Source of the DNA: UBA6055 sp965214085
Lineage (GTDB): Bacteria > Chloroflexota > Anaerolineae > Aggregatilineales > Phototrophicaceae
Direction of reading: 5' to 3'
NCBI GenBank assembly: GCA_965214085.1
Contig: OZ243937.1
Coordinates: forward strand, 2,852,001-2,916,000
Length of the DNA: 64,000 nt
Part shown: one piece after another, positions 17,642 through 26,241 of the stretch
How the letters are laid out: each line of letters starts with the position of its first letter
Position numbering within the stretch: the stretch's first letter is position 1
Notes under the pieces: model-generated
The model's input: only the letters and a program-made list of their open reading frames with translations
What the model was told of the DNA's origin: nothing
The model's database searches: none
Translations under genes and position numbers: made by a program

Positions 17642-19066
17642 ATGGCTCGTTTACAACTACTGATTCTTGTATTGTTCAGCGCTTTTGCAGTTGCCGCCCA
17701 GGCGCAACCGCGCGATTACGCCATCTCGGTTGACGGCGTGAGCTATACAGCGGAGGCCGCCGTCATCAGCTTCACCGTTTCCAATCAAGGCGGCGCTGCT
17801 TTAGGCGCCTCCGAGGTTGTCATTTCCGAATATCAGACGGGCCAGGTCTTGGCCAGCGTGGACTTGCCGGCATTGGCGGCCGACGAGTCGCGGTCCTTCT
17901 CGCTGCCTATGCCCCTGGCGGGCTTGCCGGCGGGAAATGTTTCGATACAGATCCAGGCGGGCGTTGACGAGTTTGAGCTGGAAGGCAGCCCGATCGCCCG
18001 CAACAATACCCAACTCTTTCTCATTAACCGGGCCGATGCCGGTTTGTCTGGCGCTGACTCTGCCGGCTCTCCCGGTCCGTCGGCGCCCGCCCAGAATTAC
18101 GACCTGTATATTCCGCTGGTGAACCTCGGCTTCAATTTCCAGGCCCACGGCATCGAGGTCAATGGGCGCAGCTACAGCCAAAACGATCTGCTGATAGTCG
18201 CCGTGATGGCGCTGGCGGCGCTATTCTGCCTGTGGCTGCTCAGCTTGATACTGCGGCTGATTTTCCGCCGGCCGCCCAAGTTTGAACCCTGGCAACCACC
18301 CTACGCGGTGAATGACTGGCACGACCCCAATTCGGCGCTGGGGCGGCGGCAGGCTTGGCAATTCCACGCGCAGAGCAGCGCGATTGCCGCAGCTGGCGCC
18401 CCCGATCAAGTCACGGTGATCAAGCGGCTGCTGGGCATAGACGGCGACATCCTGGGCGGCTGGACGATCCAAGCCATTCGCACGGCGCAATACGATATTT
18501 ACGGGCGCATCAGCCGCAGCGAAGTGGTGATGTCGCGCAAAATTAACAAGCAGTTGAATCGCATCATGCGGCGGGCGCCGGATTTGGACACGGTCGAATT
18601 GCGCAAGGCGCTGACGCCCGTGTCGAAAGGGCTGTGCAAGTCGGCTCTGGCCGCCATCGAAAAGCAGAATCGCGCGTTGCCGCTGGCGCTGGATATGCGC
18701 CTGGATGGCTTGCAGGGCGAAGTGCGAATCCTGTTTGAGTTGTATCAGCACCGCCATAGCGCCTGGCATCTGATTGATCATTGGGAGCCGGAACTGGGCC
18801 AGACTGGCGCGCGCGTCCCCGAGCACTTAACTTTCACGCTCAACGGTCAGCTGCCGGGCGAAAATTATAAGGAATTCAAGACGCGGCTGCGCGCTGACAT
18901 GACTAATCTGCTGGCGGGCATGCTGCATCATCAGCAGAATGGCGGCGCCGCGGACATCGAACCGGAGCAGCCGGCGCAGCCCATGGAGCCCGATACCAGT
19001 CCCGGCGCGCCGCTAACTGGAACGGACGACCTTCTTGCCGCGGATGAAGAGACTGACGCGCATTAG
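17642..19066 (+). CDS. Membrane-anchored protein with extracellular CARDB-like domain, unknown function
   Basis: A 474-residue protein. Residues 1-22 are a signal peptide (hydrophobic core, AAQAQ end). Residues ~25-130 look like a beta-sandwich of the CARDB/Ig type (ISFTVSNQGG, SRSFSLPMPLAG, RNNTQLF). A hydrophobic segment near 180-206 (LLIVAVMALAALFCLWLLSL) is a single membrane span, followed by basic RLIFRRPP. Residues ~215-430 are a soluble domain that should be cytoplasmic, and the C-terminus is acidic. I do not recognise the cytoplasmic domain. It may be co-transcribed with the PPOX gene 51 bp downstream. Function unknown. Confidence 0.8.
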   Translation: MARLQLLILVLFSAFAVAAQAQPRDYAISVDGVSYTAEAAVISFTVSNQGGAALGASEVVISEYQTGQVLASVDLPALAADESRSFSLPMPLAGLPAGNVSIQIQAGVDEFELEGSPIARNNTQLFLINRADAGLSGADSAGSPGPSAPAQNYDLYIPLVNLGFNFQAHGIEVNGRSYSQNDLLIVAVMALAALFCLWLLSLILRLIFRRPPKFEPWQPPYAVNDWHDPNSALGRRQAWQFHAQSSAIAAAGAPDQVTVIKRLLGIDGDILGGWTIQAIRTAQYDIYGRISRSEVVMSRKINKQLNRIMRRAPDLDTVELRKALTPVSKGLCKSALAAIEKQNRALPLALDMRLDGLQGEVRILFELYQHRHSAWHLIDHWEPELGQTGARVPEHLTFTLNGQLPGENYKEFKTRLRADMTNLLAGMLHHQQNGGAADIEPEQPAQPMEPDTSPGAPLTGTDDLLAADEETDAH

Positions 19067-19117
19067 CGCTTTCCGCTACAATCGCTGTCCAAAGAAGCCA
19101 TAAAGGAGTGTGAGTTC

Positions 19118-19525
19118 ATGTCTGTAGCGATTCCTGAACGTGTGCGAGATTTGCTGGATCGACCGATCGTGGTGTCCTTCGCCACCAGCAACCCTGATGG
19201 TCAGCCGCAGGTGACGCCGGTCTGGGCCAGCGCGGAAGGCGACCAGGTATGGATCAACTCGGCGGTGGGCCGGCGCAAAGACCGCAATATCCGCGCCAAC
19301 CCCAAAGTCACCGTGATGGTGCTGGATCCCGATAACGATTTCAACTGGGCGGAGATCCGCGGCGAGGTGGTCGAATTTGATGAATCAGAGGCGGCGGTAG
19401 CGCATATCAACAAGCTGTCGGGCGTTTATTCCGGCAACGAGGATTACTACTCGTTCAATCCTGAGAGCAAGGGGCAAGAGCAGCGCGTCATCTACAAGAT
19501 TCAGCCCAGCAAGATCAACGGCTGA
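19118..19525 (+). CDS. PPOX-class (pyridoxamine-phosphate-oxidase-like) flavin/F420-binding protein
   Basis: A 135-residue split-barrel protein. The family pattern is clear: SFATSNPDGQPQVTPVWAS near residues 19-37, VWINSAVGRRKDRNIRANP, then VTVMVLDPDN and WAEIRGEVVEF. These proteins bind FMN or F420 and reduce or oxidise small molecules. Length and the K-D-R-N-I-R-A-N-P motif are typical of the PPOX-class F420-dependent group, though the cofactor cannot be proved from sequence. AAGGAG lies 9 nt before the ATG. The gene ends 4 bp from the convergent nadE gene. Confidence 0.9.
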   Translation: MSVAIPERVRDLLDRPIVVSFATSNPDGQPQVTPVWASAEGDQVWINSAVGRRKDRNIRANPKVTVMVLDPDNDFNWAEIRGEVVEFDESEAAVAHINKLSGVYSGNEDYYSFNPESKGQEQRVIYKIQPSKING

Positions 19526-19529
19526 TTGC

Positions 19530-20393
19530 TCAGACGCGTCCGGCGCGCCCGGTGTAATCGCGCAAATACAAGAAATCGTGGCCGATGCTGCGCTGGCTTA
19601 GTTTGGCGATATTGGGCATGGTGCGCTTGTAGTGGTTGGCTTTGACGCGCTCCCAGATTTGCGCCACGAATTCGCGGTCGAAGCCTTCCTGCGCCACCTC
19701 ATCCACCGTATAGCGTTCGTCCACCAGCAGGAACAGCGCCTGATCGGCTTGGTCATAACTGAAGCCGAGTTCGTCCTCGTCGGTCTGCCCGACCCACAAG
19801 TCAGCCGAGGGTGGTTTGTCGATGACCGAGCGCGGCAAACCCAGATAGCGCGCCATCTGCCGGATTTGATATTTGTACAGGTCGGCAATCGGATGCAGGG
19901 CGACGCCGCTGTCGCCATAAATCGTGCTGTAGCCCAGCAGGAATTCGGTCTTGTTGCTGGTGCCCATCACCAAGCCGCCCCAGGCCATGGACTGGTCATA
20001 GAGCGTGATCATTCGCATTCGCGCCATGATATTGCCCTGGCGCAGCTTGCTCATCTGCGGGAAGCGGCTAATCAGCGCATCGGCCATGTCGCTGATGGGC
20101 ACGGTCAAGTGGGGGATGCCAAGGTCTTCGATGACAGCTTCGGCATCGCTGAGGCTCTCTGCCGACGAGCTGCGATACGGCATACGCAGAGCCAGCACAT
20201 TTTCAGCGCCGAGCGCCCGCGCCGAGAGGTAAGCCGATACCGCCGAATCGATGCCGCCGGACAGGCCGATGACGGCGCGCGTCATGCCGGCTTTGGTCAT
20301 GCTGTCGCGGATGAAGCCGGTCAGAATGCGGGTCGCCAATTTGGTATTGATGTCGAGCCGGCGCAGAATCGCAGTCGAGCGCTCATGGGTCAT
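19530..20393 (-). CDS. nadE: NAD+ synthetase, ammonia-dependent type
   Basis: A 287-residue enzyme that converts deamido-NAD plus ammonia and ATP to NAD+. The PP-loop SGGIDSAVSAYLSARALG lies near residues 43-60; MGTSNKTEFLLGY, FTIYGD-like STIYGDSGVALHPIADLYKYQ and KPPSADLW are all diagnostic. There is no N-terminal glutaminase domain, so ammonia must come from elsewhere. The ATG overlaps the stop of the upstream small gene by 4 bp (ATGA), which indicates translational coupling. Confidence 0.95.
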   Translation of the reverse strand: MTHERSTAILRRLDINTKLATRILTGFIRDSMTKAGMTRAVIGLSGGIDSAVSAYLSARALGAENVLALRMPYRSSSAESLSDAEAVIEDLGIPHLTVPISDMADALISRFPQMSKLRQGNIMARMRMITLYDQSMAWGGLVMGTSNKTEFLLGYSTIYGDSGVALHPIADLYKYQIRQMARYLGLPRSVIDKPPSADLWVGQTDEDELGFSYDQADQALFLLVDERYTVDEVAQEGFDREFVAQIWERVKANHYKRTMPNIAKLSQRSIGHDFLYLRDYTGRAGRV

Positions 20394-20761
20394 AGGACAT
20401 CCTGGTCTGCATCTTCCAAGGGCAGAAGCACGTAATGCGTCACCTGATGCGGATAGTTTTCGTTGACCTTCAGCTGCAAGCGCAGGCGCGCCCCGCCCTT
20501 CTCGCCCTTCAGAACCAGTTGGATGGCGTAGTCTTCCGCCGTCTCCACCTGGTCGATCTTTAGGCGGCCATGCAAGCGGCGCGTCGCTTTCAGATCCAGC
20601 AGGCGTCGCTCGACCGGGTTCTGCATCAGCACCAAGTCATAGTAGCCGCTGCGCATAAAGCCGCGCAACTTGCCAAAGTCGCCCGCATTGTAATAGCGCA
20701 TTTGCGCGATGAAGCGGCGGCCGGCTTTGCTGGCGCCGATCTGCTGTCGAATGTCAGTCAT
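20390..20761 (-). CDS. Hypothetical protein coupled to nadE
   Basis: 123 residues from the ATG at 20761 (MTDIRQQIGASKAG); an upstream TTG at 20803 would add 14 residues. It contains FIAQMRYYNAGDFGKLRGFM and a later beta-rich part (LHGRLKIDQVETAEDYAIQL, ARLRLQLKVNENYPHQVTHY) that ends in YVLLPLEDADQDVL. The pattern suggests a small alpha-beta fold, but I do not recognise the family. It overlaps nadE by 4 bp, so it is translated with it. No clear ribosome-binding site marks either start. Function unknown. Confidence 0.65.
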   Translation of the reverse strand: MTDIRQQIGASKAGRRFIAQMRYYNAGDFGKLRGFMRSGYYDLVLMQNPVERRLLDLKATRRLHGRLKIDQVETAEDYAIQLVLKGEKGGARLRLQLKVNENYPHQVTHYVLLPLEDADQDVL

Positions 20762-20878
20762 GCTGCGCGCGTTTGACTCCCCTGGCAAGCGGCCTTCAAG
20801 CAAGCCGTATCATAACACAATCAGCGTATAATCAGGTATGATAGCGGTCAAAGGCGTGGCGCGCGACGGGGGAGGCGC

Positions 20879-21658
20879 ATGGGCGACAGATTGGCGAAAA
20901 TACAGTGGGCGCTGGACGGCTTCCGCATGGAAGAGGCGCGGGAGCTGGTGGCGAGAGAGCTCGACGAGAATCCCAGCGCGGCCGCCTACTATTTGGCGGC
21001 GCAAGCGGCGCTGAACCACGGGCAGCGAGTCGACTATCTGGAGAAGGCGCTGGAGCTGGACCCAAGTTACCAGGTTGCGTTGGACGAGCTGGCCGATATC
21101 ACGCGGCCGGACAAAATCGCGCCCGAGCCCGAGCCCGCGCTCGACAGCCCGCCGACGCATGAGCCGGCCGCGCCCCCCTCGCAAAGCAAGCTGGCGCCGC
21201 TATCCAAGCGTTTCATCGCCATTGTCATCGACGGCTTCATCGTGGGCGTCTTTTCCTTCGCTGTGCTATTCGCCACTGGTCCCTTCTCGGCCTTGAACCA
21301 AGCCATGGCCAGCGCGGATCTGGACGCGATAAACGCGGCGATGGCGCAATTCCAGACAGACGCGCTGCCGGTCAACTTGGCGGTCAGCGCAGTCTACAAT
21401 GTCGTATTCATGCGGCTTTTCAACGGCCAGACGTTGGGCAAGATGGTCTTCGGTATGCGCGTCATCAAGAAGAACGGGGCGCGCATCAGCATCCTGGACG
21501 CGCTGCTGCGCAATGTGCTGGGTTACATGGTCAGCCAGATTTTCTTGCTGGGCTACATCTGGGCTTTTACGGATGGGGAGAATCAAGCCTGGCACGACAA
21601 GATGGCGGGCACGGTGGTGGTTGAGGAGCGGAAGAGGGCCTCCGGGCAATTGGAATAA
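20879..21658 (+). CDS. RDD-family membrane protein with TPR-like N-terminus; 3' end altered by a MITE
   Basis: A 259-residue protein. Residues 1-75 resemble one or two TPR helices (AAAYYLAAQAALNHGQRVDY, LEKALELDPSY). A Pro-rich linker follows to ~105. The RDD domain starts with SKRFIAIVIDGFIVG and has three hydrophobic segments plus the typical NGQTLGKMVFGMRVI and NQAWHDKMAGTVVV. RDD proteins are small polytopic membrane proteins of mostly unknown role. The last codons (GQLE-stop) come from the family-1 element inserted at 21642; the other side of the insertion shows that the frame once ended RAS-L-TGA. GGGGGAGG precedes the ATG. Confidence 0.88.
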   Translation: MGDRLAKIQWALDGFRMEEARELVARELDENPSAAAYYLAAQAALNHGQRVDYLEKALELDPSYQVALDELADITRPDKIAPEPEPALDSPPTHEPAAPPSQSKLAPLSKRFIAIVIDGFIVGVFSFAVLFATGPFSALNQAMASADLDAINAAMAQFQTDALPVNLAVSAVYNVVFMRLFNGQTLGKMVFGMRVIKKNGARISILDALLRNVLGYMVSQIFLLGYIWAFTDGENQAWHDKMAGTVVVEERKRASGQLE

Positions 21659-21896
21659 AATAAACCTGCTAAGCTATGAACATTATACAAACTTAAATCT
21701 AACCACAGAGGCACAGAGGGCACAGAGAATAGTCTTTCTCTTATAATTATTGTGAAATTGCACTTCAATTTTGAACCTTGTGATAAGCATTTTACCCATA
21801 TGTATGTCGATACTAGAGGAGTTCTGCCCCGAAAAAACTTAATCTCTGTGTTCTCTGTGCCTCTGTGGTGAAATATTTTTTGATGCGATTGCCCTG
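21642..21896. mobile_element. Family-1 MITE-like element, copy E (255 bp), with 10-bp target duplication
   Basis: Left end CCGGGCAATTGGAATAAAA, right end TTTGATGCGATTGCCCTG. AAGAGGGCCT occurs directly before (21632-21641) and directly after (21897-21906). Inner arms are AACCACAGAGGCACAGAG and the inverted CTCTGTGCCTCTGTGGTG; the centre is the same as in the elements at 2397 and 27141. The left 17 bp supply the last codons and stop of the RDD gene. Confidence 0.9.
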
Positions 21897-21932
21897 AAGA
21901 GGGCCTCGCTTTGATCGAAGCGTCAAATCATT

Positions 21933-21941
21933 TGGTATAAT
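21933..21941 (+). promoter_or_regulatory. Extended -10 promoter of the DUF433/PIN-like pair
   Basis: TGG-TATAAT (21933-21941) is an extended -10 box. TTGATC at 21912-21917 is 18 bp upstream of it, a slightly long spacing. The ATG of the DUF433 gene is 31 nt downstream of the -10. Confidence 0.5.
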
Positions 21942-21972
21942 GGGTTTGTCACTACAGAGCCAGGACGCAGCC

Positions 21973-22404
21973 ATGGAAACAATCGAGAGCATCAACTTAA
22001 TATATCGCGATCCCGAAGTTCGAGGCGGCAGACCCTGCATCGTCGGCACTGGCTTACGCGTGATTGATATCATCATGTCGATGCAATTTGGCAATCGGAC
22101 GCCCGACGAGATTGCGCTTGATTACGACATTAGCTTGGCGCAGGTTCACGCGGCGCTGGCTTATTATTACGAGAACAAGGCGGAAATCGACGCCGACATC
22201 CGCGAGGACATCCGGATTGGGCTGGAGTTGGCGGAGGAAGGCTGGGGCCGGCCGGAGAAGTCCAAGCTCTTGCAGTCCGCATTTGACAATTCACTCAGAA
22301 AATACAGGACGTCGCTGCAACGCGCCTGTGAAAGAGCGATCACGGGGGTTGGCGCCGATTTTGAGAAGCGAGTTCTGGCAATAATGGATGACGAACTTGG
22401 CTGA
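21973..22404 (+). CDS. DUF433-domain antitoxin-like protein
   Basis: 143 residues from the ATG at 21973, chosen because AGGA lies 7 nt upstream; an earlier in-frame ATG lies right on the promoter. The DUF433 signature is present: YRDPEVRGGRPCIVGTGLRV, then IDIIMSMQFGNRTPDEIALD and ISLAQVHAALAYYYENKAEI, a compact winged-helix-type DNA-binding fold. The last 40 residues are an extension not usual in the family. It overlaps the next gene by 17 bp; DUF433 with a PIN-like DUF5615 protein is a common VapBC-like module, and this protein would be the antitoxin and autorepressor. Confidence 0.88.
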   Translation: METIESINLIYRDPEVRGGRPCIVGTGLRVIDIIMSMQFGNRTPDEIALDYDISLAQVHAALAYYYENKAEIDADIREDIRIGLELAEEGWGRPEKSKLLQSAFDNSLRKYRTSLQRACERAITGVGADFEKRVLAIMDDELG

Positions 22405-22753
22405 GCATGATATCCGCCTTTTCTTCGACGAGAATATGCCAGTAGAAGTCGCTGAACGGTTGAATGAGCTTGGGATAGACACGCTCACGACGCGAGATCA
22501 AAAGCGGCTCGGACAGAGCGATCCGAATCAACTGAAATTTGCCACGGCTGTTGACCGGGTCTTATGCACCTACGACAAAGACTACATACGCATGGCGAAC
22601 CGAGGCATAGAACACGCCGGGATCGTTTTCATTCCCGGTGTGTATCGAGACTACGGGGTACTGCTGCGATACTTCATTGAGTTTATCAAAGTGTACACGG
22701 CGGCAGATATGGTTAACCGTTTGGAATACCTCTCGCCTTCAACGCCTGATTGA
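22388..22753 (+). CDS. DUF5615 PIN-like toxin
   Basis: A 121-residue protein. RLFFDENMPVEVAERLNELG near residues 10-29 carries the first acidic motif, and VLCTYDKDYIRMA the second, both typical of PIN-like DUF5615 nucleases. It overlaps the DUF433 gene by 17 bp. The likely role is an RNase toxin neutralised by its partner. Target unknown. Confidence 0.88.
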   Translation: MTNLAEHDIRLFFDENMPVEVAERLNELGIDTLTTRDQKRLGQSDPNQLKFATAVDRVLCTYDKDYIRMANRGIEHAGIVFIPGVYRDYGVLLRYFIEFIKVYTAADMVNRLEYLSPSTPD

Positions 22754-22786
22754 AGCTGATGACTAACCTGTCAGTGTGCCGCGACG

Positions 22787-24070
22787 TTAGCCGCCGCCCC
22801 CATAACGCCGAACGCGCAAATCACACTGTTCCTTGTGCCCCATGAAGCCCTCGAGTTCACAGAGGCGGCTGCCGTATTCGCCGATGAGCGCGCTGGCTGC
22901 TGCGGTCACGCGTTGGTAGGTCACCGTCTTGATGAACTTGCCCACCCATAAACCGCCGGTATAGCGTCCGGCTTTTTTGGTCGGCAGCGTGTGATTGGTG
23001 CCGATGACCTTGTCGCCGTAAGCCACGTTGGTCTCGGGACCCAGAAAGAGCGCGCCGTAATTGCTCATATTCTCCAGAAAATAGTTCGGGTCGCGCGTGA
23101 GGATCTCGACATGCTCGCTGGCGATTTCGTCGGCGACCTGCACCATCTCTTCGTCGGTATCGACCAGGATGACCTCGCCATAATCGCGCCAAGCCAGGCC
23201 GGCCAGATCAGCGGTAGGCAGGCTTTCCAGTTGACGGCCGATCTCGCCTTCGATGCTAGCAGCCAGCCTGCGATTGGTCGTCAGCAGTACGGCGGGCGAA
23301 GTTGGCCCGTGCTCGGCTTGGCCCAGCAGGTCAACCGCGCATAGCTCGGCGTCGGCCGTCTCGTCAGCGACCACCAGCACCTCGGTGGGGCCCGCCAGCA
23401 GGTCGATGCCAACCAAGCCAAAGAGCTGGCGTTTGGCTTCGGCTACGTAGGCGTTGCCGGGTCCCACGATCATGTCCACCGGCTCAATGCCCAGCGCGCC
23501 ATAAGCCATAGCCGCCAGCGCTTGAACGCCGCCCAGGATGTAGATGTCGTCGGCGCCGCCCAAGTGCATAGCCGCGATGGTGGCCGCCGGCAGCTCGCCA
23601 TTGATCGGCGGTGTGCAGGCTATGATATGCTTGACGCCGGCCGTCTTTGCCGTCACCACGCTCATATGCGCCGAAGCCACCATGGGGTAGCGCCCGCCGG
23701 GCACGTAGCAGCCGACGCGGTTGACCGGGATATTTTTGTGGCCCAGCACCACGCCGGGCAGCGTCTCGACTTCAATGTCCAGCAGAGCCGCGCGCTGCGC
23801 CTGGGCGAAGTTTCTCACCTGCGCCTGGGCGAACTTGATATCGGAGATCGCCTGCGCGGGCAGGCTGCTGATGACCTGCTGGATCTGCGCCGACGAAAGT
23901 TTGAAGTCATCCGGATTCCAGTTGTCGAATTTCCGCGACAGCTCGCGGACGGCGGCGTCTTTGCGCGCGCTGATATCCGCCAGGATGCCGCGCACAACTG
24001 CTTGCACATTAGCGTCGGCCTCGGCTTTCTGCTCGACGGTCTTGCCGCGTTTGATATATCGAATTGTCAT
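22787..24070 (-). CDS. Histidinol-dehydrogenase-family enzyme (probably a catabolic paralog)
   Basis: A 427-residue NAD-dependent dehydrogenase. The Zn and catalytic residues of the HisD family are kept: GQAEHGPTS (Gln and His), SEHVEI (Glu-His pair), YGDKVIGTNHTLPT (Asp) and EGFMGHKE (His). VGCYVPGGRYPMVASAHMSV and CTPPINGELPAATIAAMHLG resemble the HisD-like group that includes sulfopropanediol 3-dehydrogenase (HpsN). No other his genes are near. It is the last gene of an operon with the MetE-C-like and cupin genes (42-bp and 16-bp gaps). So oxidation of a small diol or hydroxy compound is more likely than histidine synthesis; this is inference. Confidence 0.85.
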   Translation of the reverse strand: MTIRYIKRGKTVEQKAEADANVQAVVRGILADISARKDAAVRELSRKFDNWNPDDFKLSSAQIQQVISSLPAQAISDIKFAQAQVRNFAQAQRAALLDIEVETLPGVVLGHKNIPVNRVGCYVPGGRYPMVASAHMSVVTAKTAGVKHIIACTPPINGELPAATIAAMHLGGADDIYILGGVQALAAMAYGALGIEPVDMIVGPGNAYVAEAKRQLFGLVGIDLLAGPTEVLVVADETADAELCAVDLLGQAEHGPTSPAVLLTTNRRLAASIEGEIGRQLESLPTADLAGLAWRDYGEVILVDTDEEMVQVADEIASEHVEILTRDPNYFLENMSNYGALFLGPETNVAYGDKVIGTNHTLPTKKAGRYTGGLWVGKFIKTVTYQRVTAAASALIGEYGSRLCELEGFMGHKEQCDLRVRRYGGGG

Positions 24071-24112
24071 AAGCTGCCTCTCTTAAGAATGCCGGTAGAA
24101 GCCGCGCGGCGC

Positions 24113-25261
24113 TCAGCCCCAGAGCCGCTGGCTGGCGATGCGGGCGCCTGCGGCCAGGGAGCGCAGCTTGGCGTAAGCGATATCGGGGTGCACGGCGCCG
24201 AAGCCGGCGAAAGTGCCAAAGCCGCAATCGCTGCCGGCGATGACGCGCTCTTTGCCGACGATGGCGCTGTAGCGTTCGATGCGCTGCGCCACCAGCTCAG
24301 GATGCTCAACGAAGTTGGTGGTGGTATCCAGCATGCCGGGTATCAGGATCTTGTCAGCGGGGATATCCGCTTCCGCCCAGATCTGCCATTCATGCTGATG
24401 GCGCGGGTTGGCGCCTTCGAATTGAATCGCTTGCGGCTTGGCGGAGAGCACAATGTCGATGATATCGCGCAGGTCGACATCGTGATGATGCGGGCCTTCG
24501 TAATTGCCCCAGCACAAGTGCATGCGCGCCTGGTCAGCCGGCACATTCTCCAGCGCGTAGTTCAGCGCCTCGACTTGCGCCTGCGCCGCTTTTTTGAATG
24601 TCGCGGTATCGTCATCGCGAAAGCGAATATGCCGCCCCATGGCCAGATCGGGGCAATCCACCTGCAAGATCAAACCGGCTGCGGTGATCTTCTCGTATTC
24701 GACCTTCATCACCTCAGCCAGCGCTTCCAGAAATTGCTCATCATTCGGGTAATACTCATTAGGCTGGAAGACAGCGATGACGCCGGGCGAGGCCGAGTTC
24801 ATGAAGGCTTCGGCCGCGCCAGCCGCTTCTTGAGCCGCCAGCAGATTGTCGATGTCCTTCTCCAGCGGCGACAAATCTTTGATCGTGATGGCATCGCGCA
24901 CAACCGGCCGATGATACTTGGGCGTGCCGCCGGCGTCAGCCAAGCGCTGCTTGTAAGCCGGGAAGTCGTCCAGGTCTTTGGGCGTGGCGCGCGGCACCTC
25001 GTCAATTTCGAAGCCGGTGAAGCGGTGGCGGATATAGGTGGCATAGCTGATTTTGCTCATCTCGCCATCGCTGATGATGTCGACGCCAGCAGCCACTTGC
25101 TTCGCGGCTACCTCGCGCACAGCCCTCTGCATAACCTGATCGAATTCGGCCTGGTCGTAAGCCTGGCCCTGGTCTTGCGCGAACAGCTGATCGACCACTG
25201 CCTGCGGCCGCGGCATGCTGCCGACGTGGGTGGTCAGAATACGGTCTGTGCTCGTTTTCAT
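24113..25261 (-). CDS. Cobalamin-independent methionine synthase C-terminal-domain-like protein
   Basis: 382 residues from the ATG at 25261, with AAGGGA 7 nt upstream; the frame continues further upstream, but only as a shadow of the cupin gene. TTHVGSMPRP opens the UROD/MetE-C barrel. Zinc-site residues fit MHLCWGNYEG (His and Cys), FEGANPRHQHEW (Glu) and GSDCGFGTF (Cys). Stand-alone MetE-C-like proteins transfer alkyl groups to or from thiols (methionine synthesis, epoxyalkane-CoM type). There is no N-terminal MetE half, so a normal folate-dependent MetE is unlikely. It lies in an operon between a cupin and a HisD-like dehydrogenase. Confidence 0.85.
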   Translation of the reverse strand: MKTSTDRILTTHVGSMPRPQAVVDQLFAQDQGQAYDQAEFDQVMQRAVREVAAKQVAAGVDIISDGEMSKISYATYIRHRFTGFEIDEVPRATPKDLDDFPAYKQRLADAGGTPKYHRPVVRDAITIKDLSPLEKDIDNLLAAQEAAGAAEAFMNSASPGVIAVFQPNEYYPNDEQFLEALAEVMKVEYEKITAAGLILQVDCPDLAMGRHIRFRDDDTATFKKAAQAQVEALNYALENVPADQARMHLCWGNYEGPHHHDVDLRDIIDIVLSAKPQAIQFEGANPRHQHEWQIWAEADIPADKILIPGMLDTTTNFVEHPELVAQRIERYSAIVGKERVIAGSDCGFGTFAGFGAVHPDIAYAKLRSLAAGARIASQRLWG

Positions 25262-25277
25262 TGAGTTTCCCTTGGGA

Positions 25278-25934
25278 TTAACGTGGCGGACGGAAGTCTT
25301 TGAGATCGACGCCGGCCTGTTCCCGGAAGGTCTTGAGCAGGTAGTCGTTTTGCTGCGCCTTCTGCGCCTCGTAGTCGGGCGGATGCACCATCTTGCCGCG
25401 CTCGTCAGCTTCATAGCCGTTGGCCGCCGCAGCCGCTTCAATCTTGGGCGCCCAGTAGGGATCCTTGCCTTCGTAGACCGCATGCGGCTCGAGCACGGCG
25501 TAGAACCAGCCGATTGAATCGCCGGAGTATTCGAAGCTGCGGTACATGCCCGGCGGCAGCGAGATCATGTCCCATTCGTTCAGCACAAATTCGCCCTCGA
25601 CCTGGTCAGGATCGTCCGAATTGCCCCAGTAGAAGGTGAAGGGGCCGGAGAGAATGAAGAAGGACTCGGTGTAGTCATGGGTATGCCAGGCGGGCCCGCT
25701 TCCGGGCGGCGCCCAAGCCATGCCGATCTGAAAGCGATGCGGCTCGGTAATGGCGCGCTGAATGCTGAAATCGGGATTCTCGGCGGCCGTGTCGCCGATG
25801 ACCGCGTAATTCATGCGCATGTGCCCGGGCAGCATGCTGTCGATGAACATGATCGGTATGCCCTTGTCTTTGAGTTCATCAAAGCGCATCACACGCGCCG
25901 CCATTGTTTCTTGCGTCTGCTTGGGATGTTGCAT
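25278..25934 (-). CDS. Cupin-domain protein
   Basis: 218 residues from the ATG at 25934 (MQHPKQTQETMAA), chosen because GGAGG lies 8 nt upstream. GSGPAWHTHDYTESFFILSG is the first cupin motif, with metal-binding His-x-His and Glu; DMISLPPGMYRSFEY and the following strand form the second. A single cupin barrel with N- and C-terminal extensions, possibly a metal-dependent oxygenase, isomerase or lyase. First gene of the cupin - MetE-C-like - HisD-like operon, so it probably acts on the same small-molecule pathway. Substrate unknown. Confidence 0.85.
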   Translation of the reverse strand: MQHPKQTQETMAARVMRFDELKDKGIPIMFIDSMLPGHMRMNYAVIGDTAAENPDFSIQRAITEPHRFQIGMAWAPPGSGPAWHTHDYTESFFILSGPFTFYWGNSDDPDQVEGEFVLNEWDMISLPPGMYRSFEYSGDSIGWFYAVLEPHAVYEGKDPYWAPKIEAAAAANGYEADERGKMVHPPDYEAQKAQQNDYLLKTFREQAGVDLKDFRPPR

Positions 25935-26056
25935 ACGGCTTTCCTCCCGATGACCTGGAAATGGCTGAACCCCCATCCTGAAGGCTACTGAAAAGCATAG
26001 CCTTTGTCAATCAGCGGCAGGGAGTGGCGACGCTTAAGCCCCCTCCCTCTTTGTGG

Positions 26057-26241
26057 CTGAGGACAGGACAGTTATGAAAATCGCGGGAGTCGTCACAACG
26101 GGTCAGCCAATGGCTGACCCCTACAGGCGTCTTTTTGTGGTAAAAATGTAGGGGCGAGCCATTGGCTCGCCCGAATAAGTGTGCCAAATGCGCCTGTTTT
26201 GCGGCAATACCTTGCCCGACTTGAACCTGTCCAGTCGTCAG
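26057..26241 (-). mobile_element. Family-2 MITE (185 bp), copy 2, with 10-bp target duplication
   Basis: Inverted relative to the copy at 17112-17296 and about 96% identical. Termini are CTGAGGACAGGACAG and (inverted) CTGACGACTGGACAG. CTCTTTGTGG stands directly before (26047-26056) and directly after (26242-26251). No gene inside. A short decayed family-1 end (CTGTGCCTCTGTGGTGAAT, 26301-26319) lies just to the right, so this 430-bp gap between the cupin and methyltransferase genes is made of repeats. Confidence 0.92.

Noticed and set aside
22787..24070. A true hisD for histidine synthesis
   Set aside because: Operon partners and sequence type favour a catabolic paralog; without the rest of the genome the biosynthetic role cannot be ruled out but is not supported.
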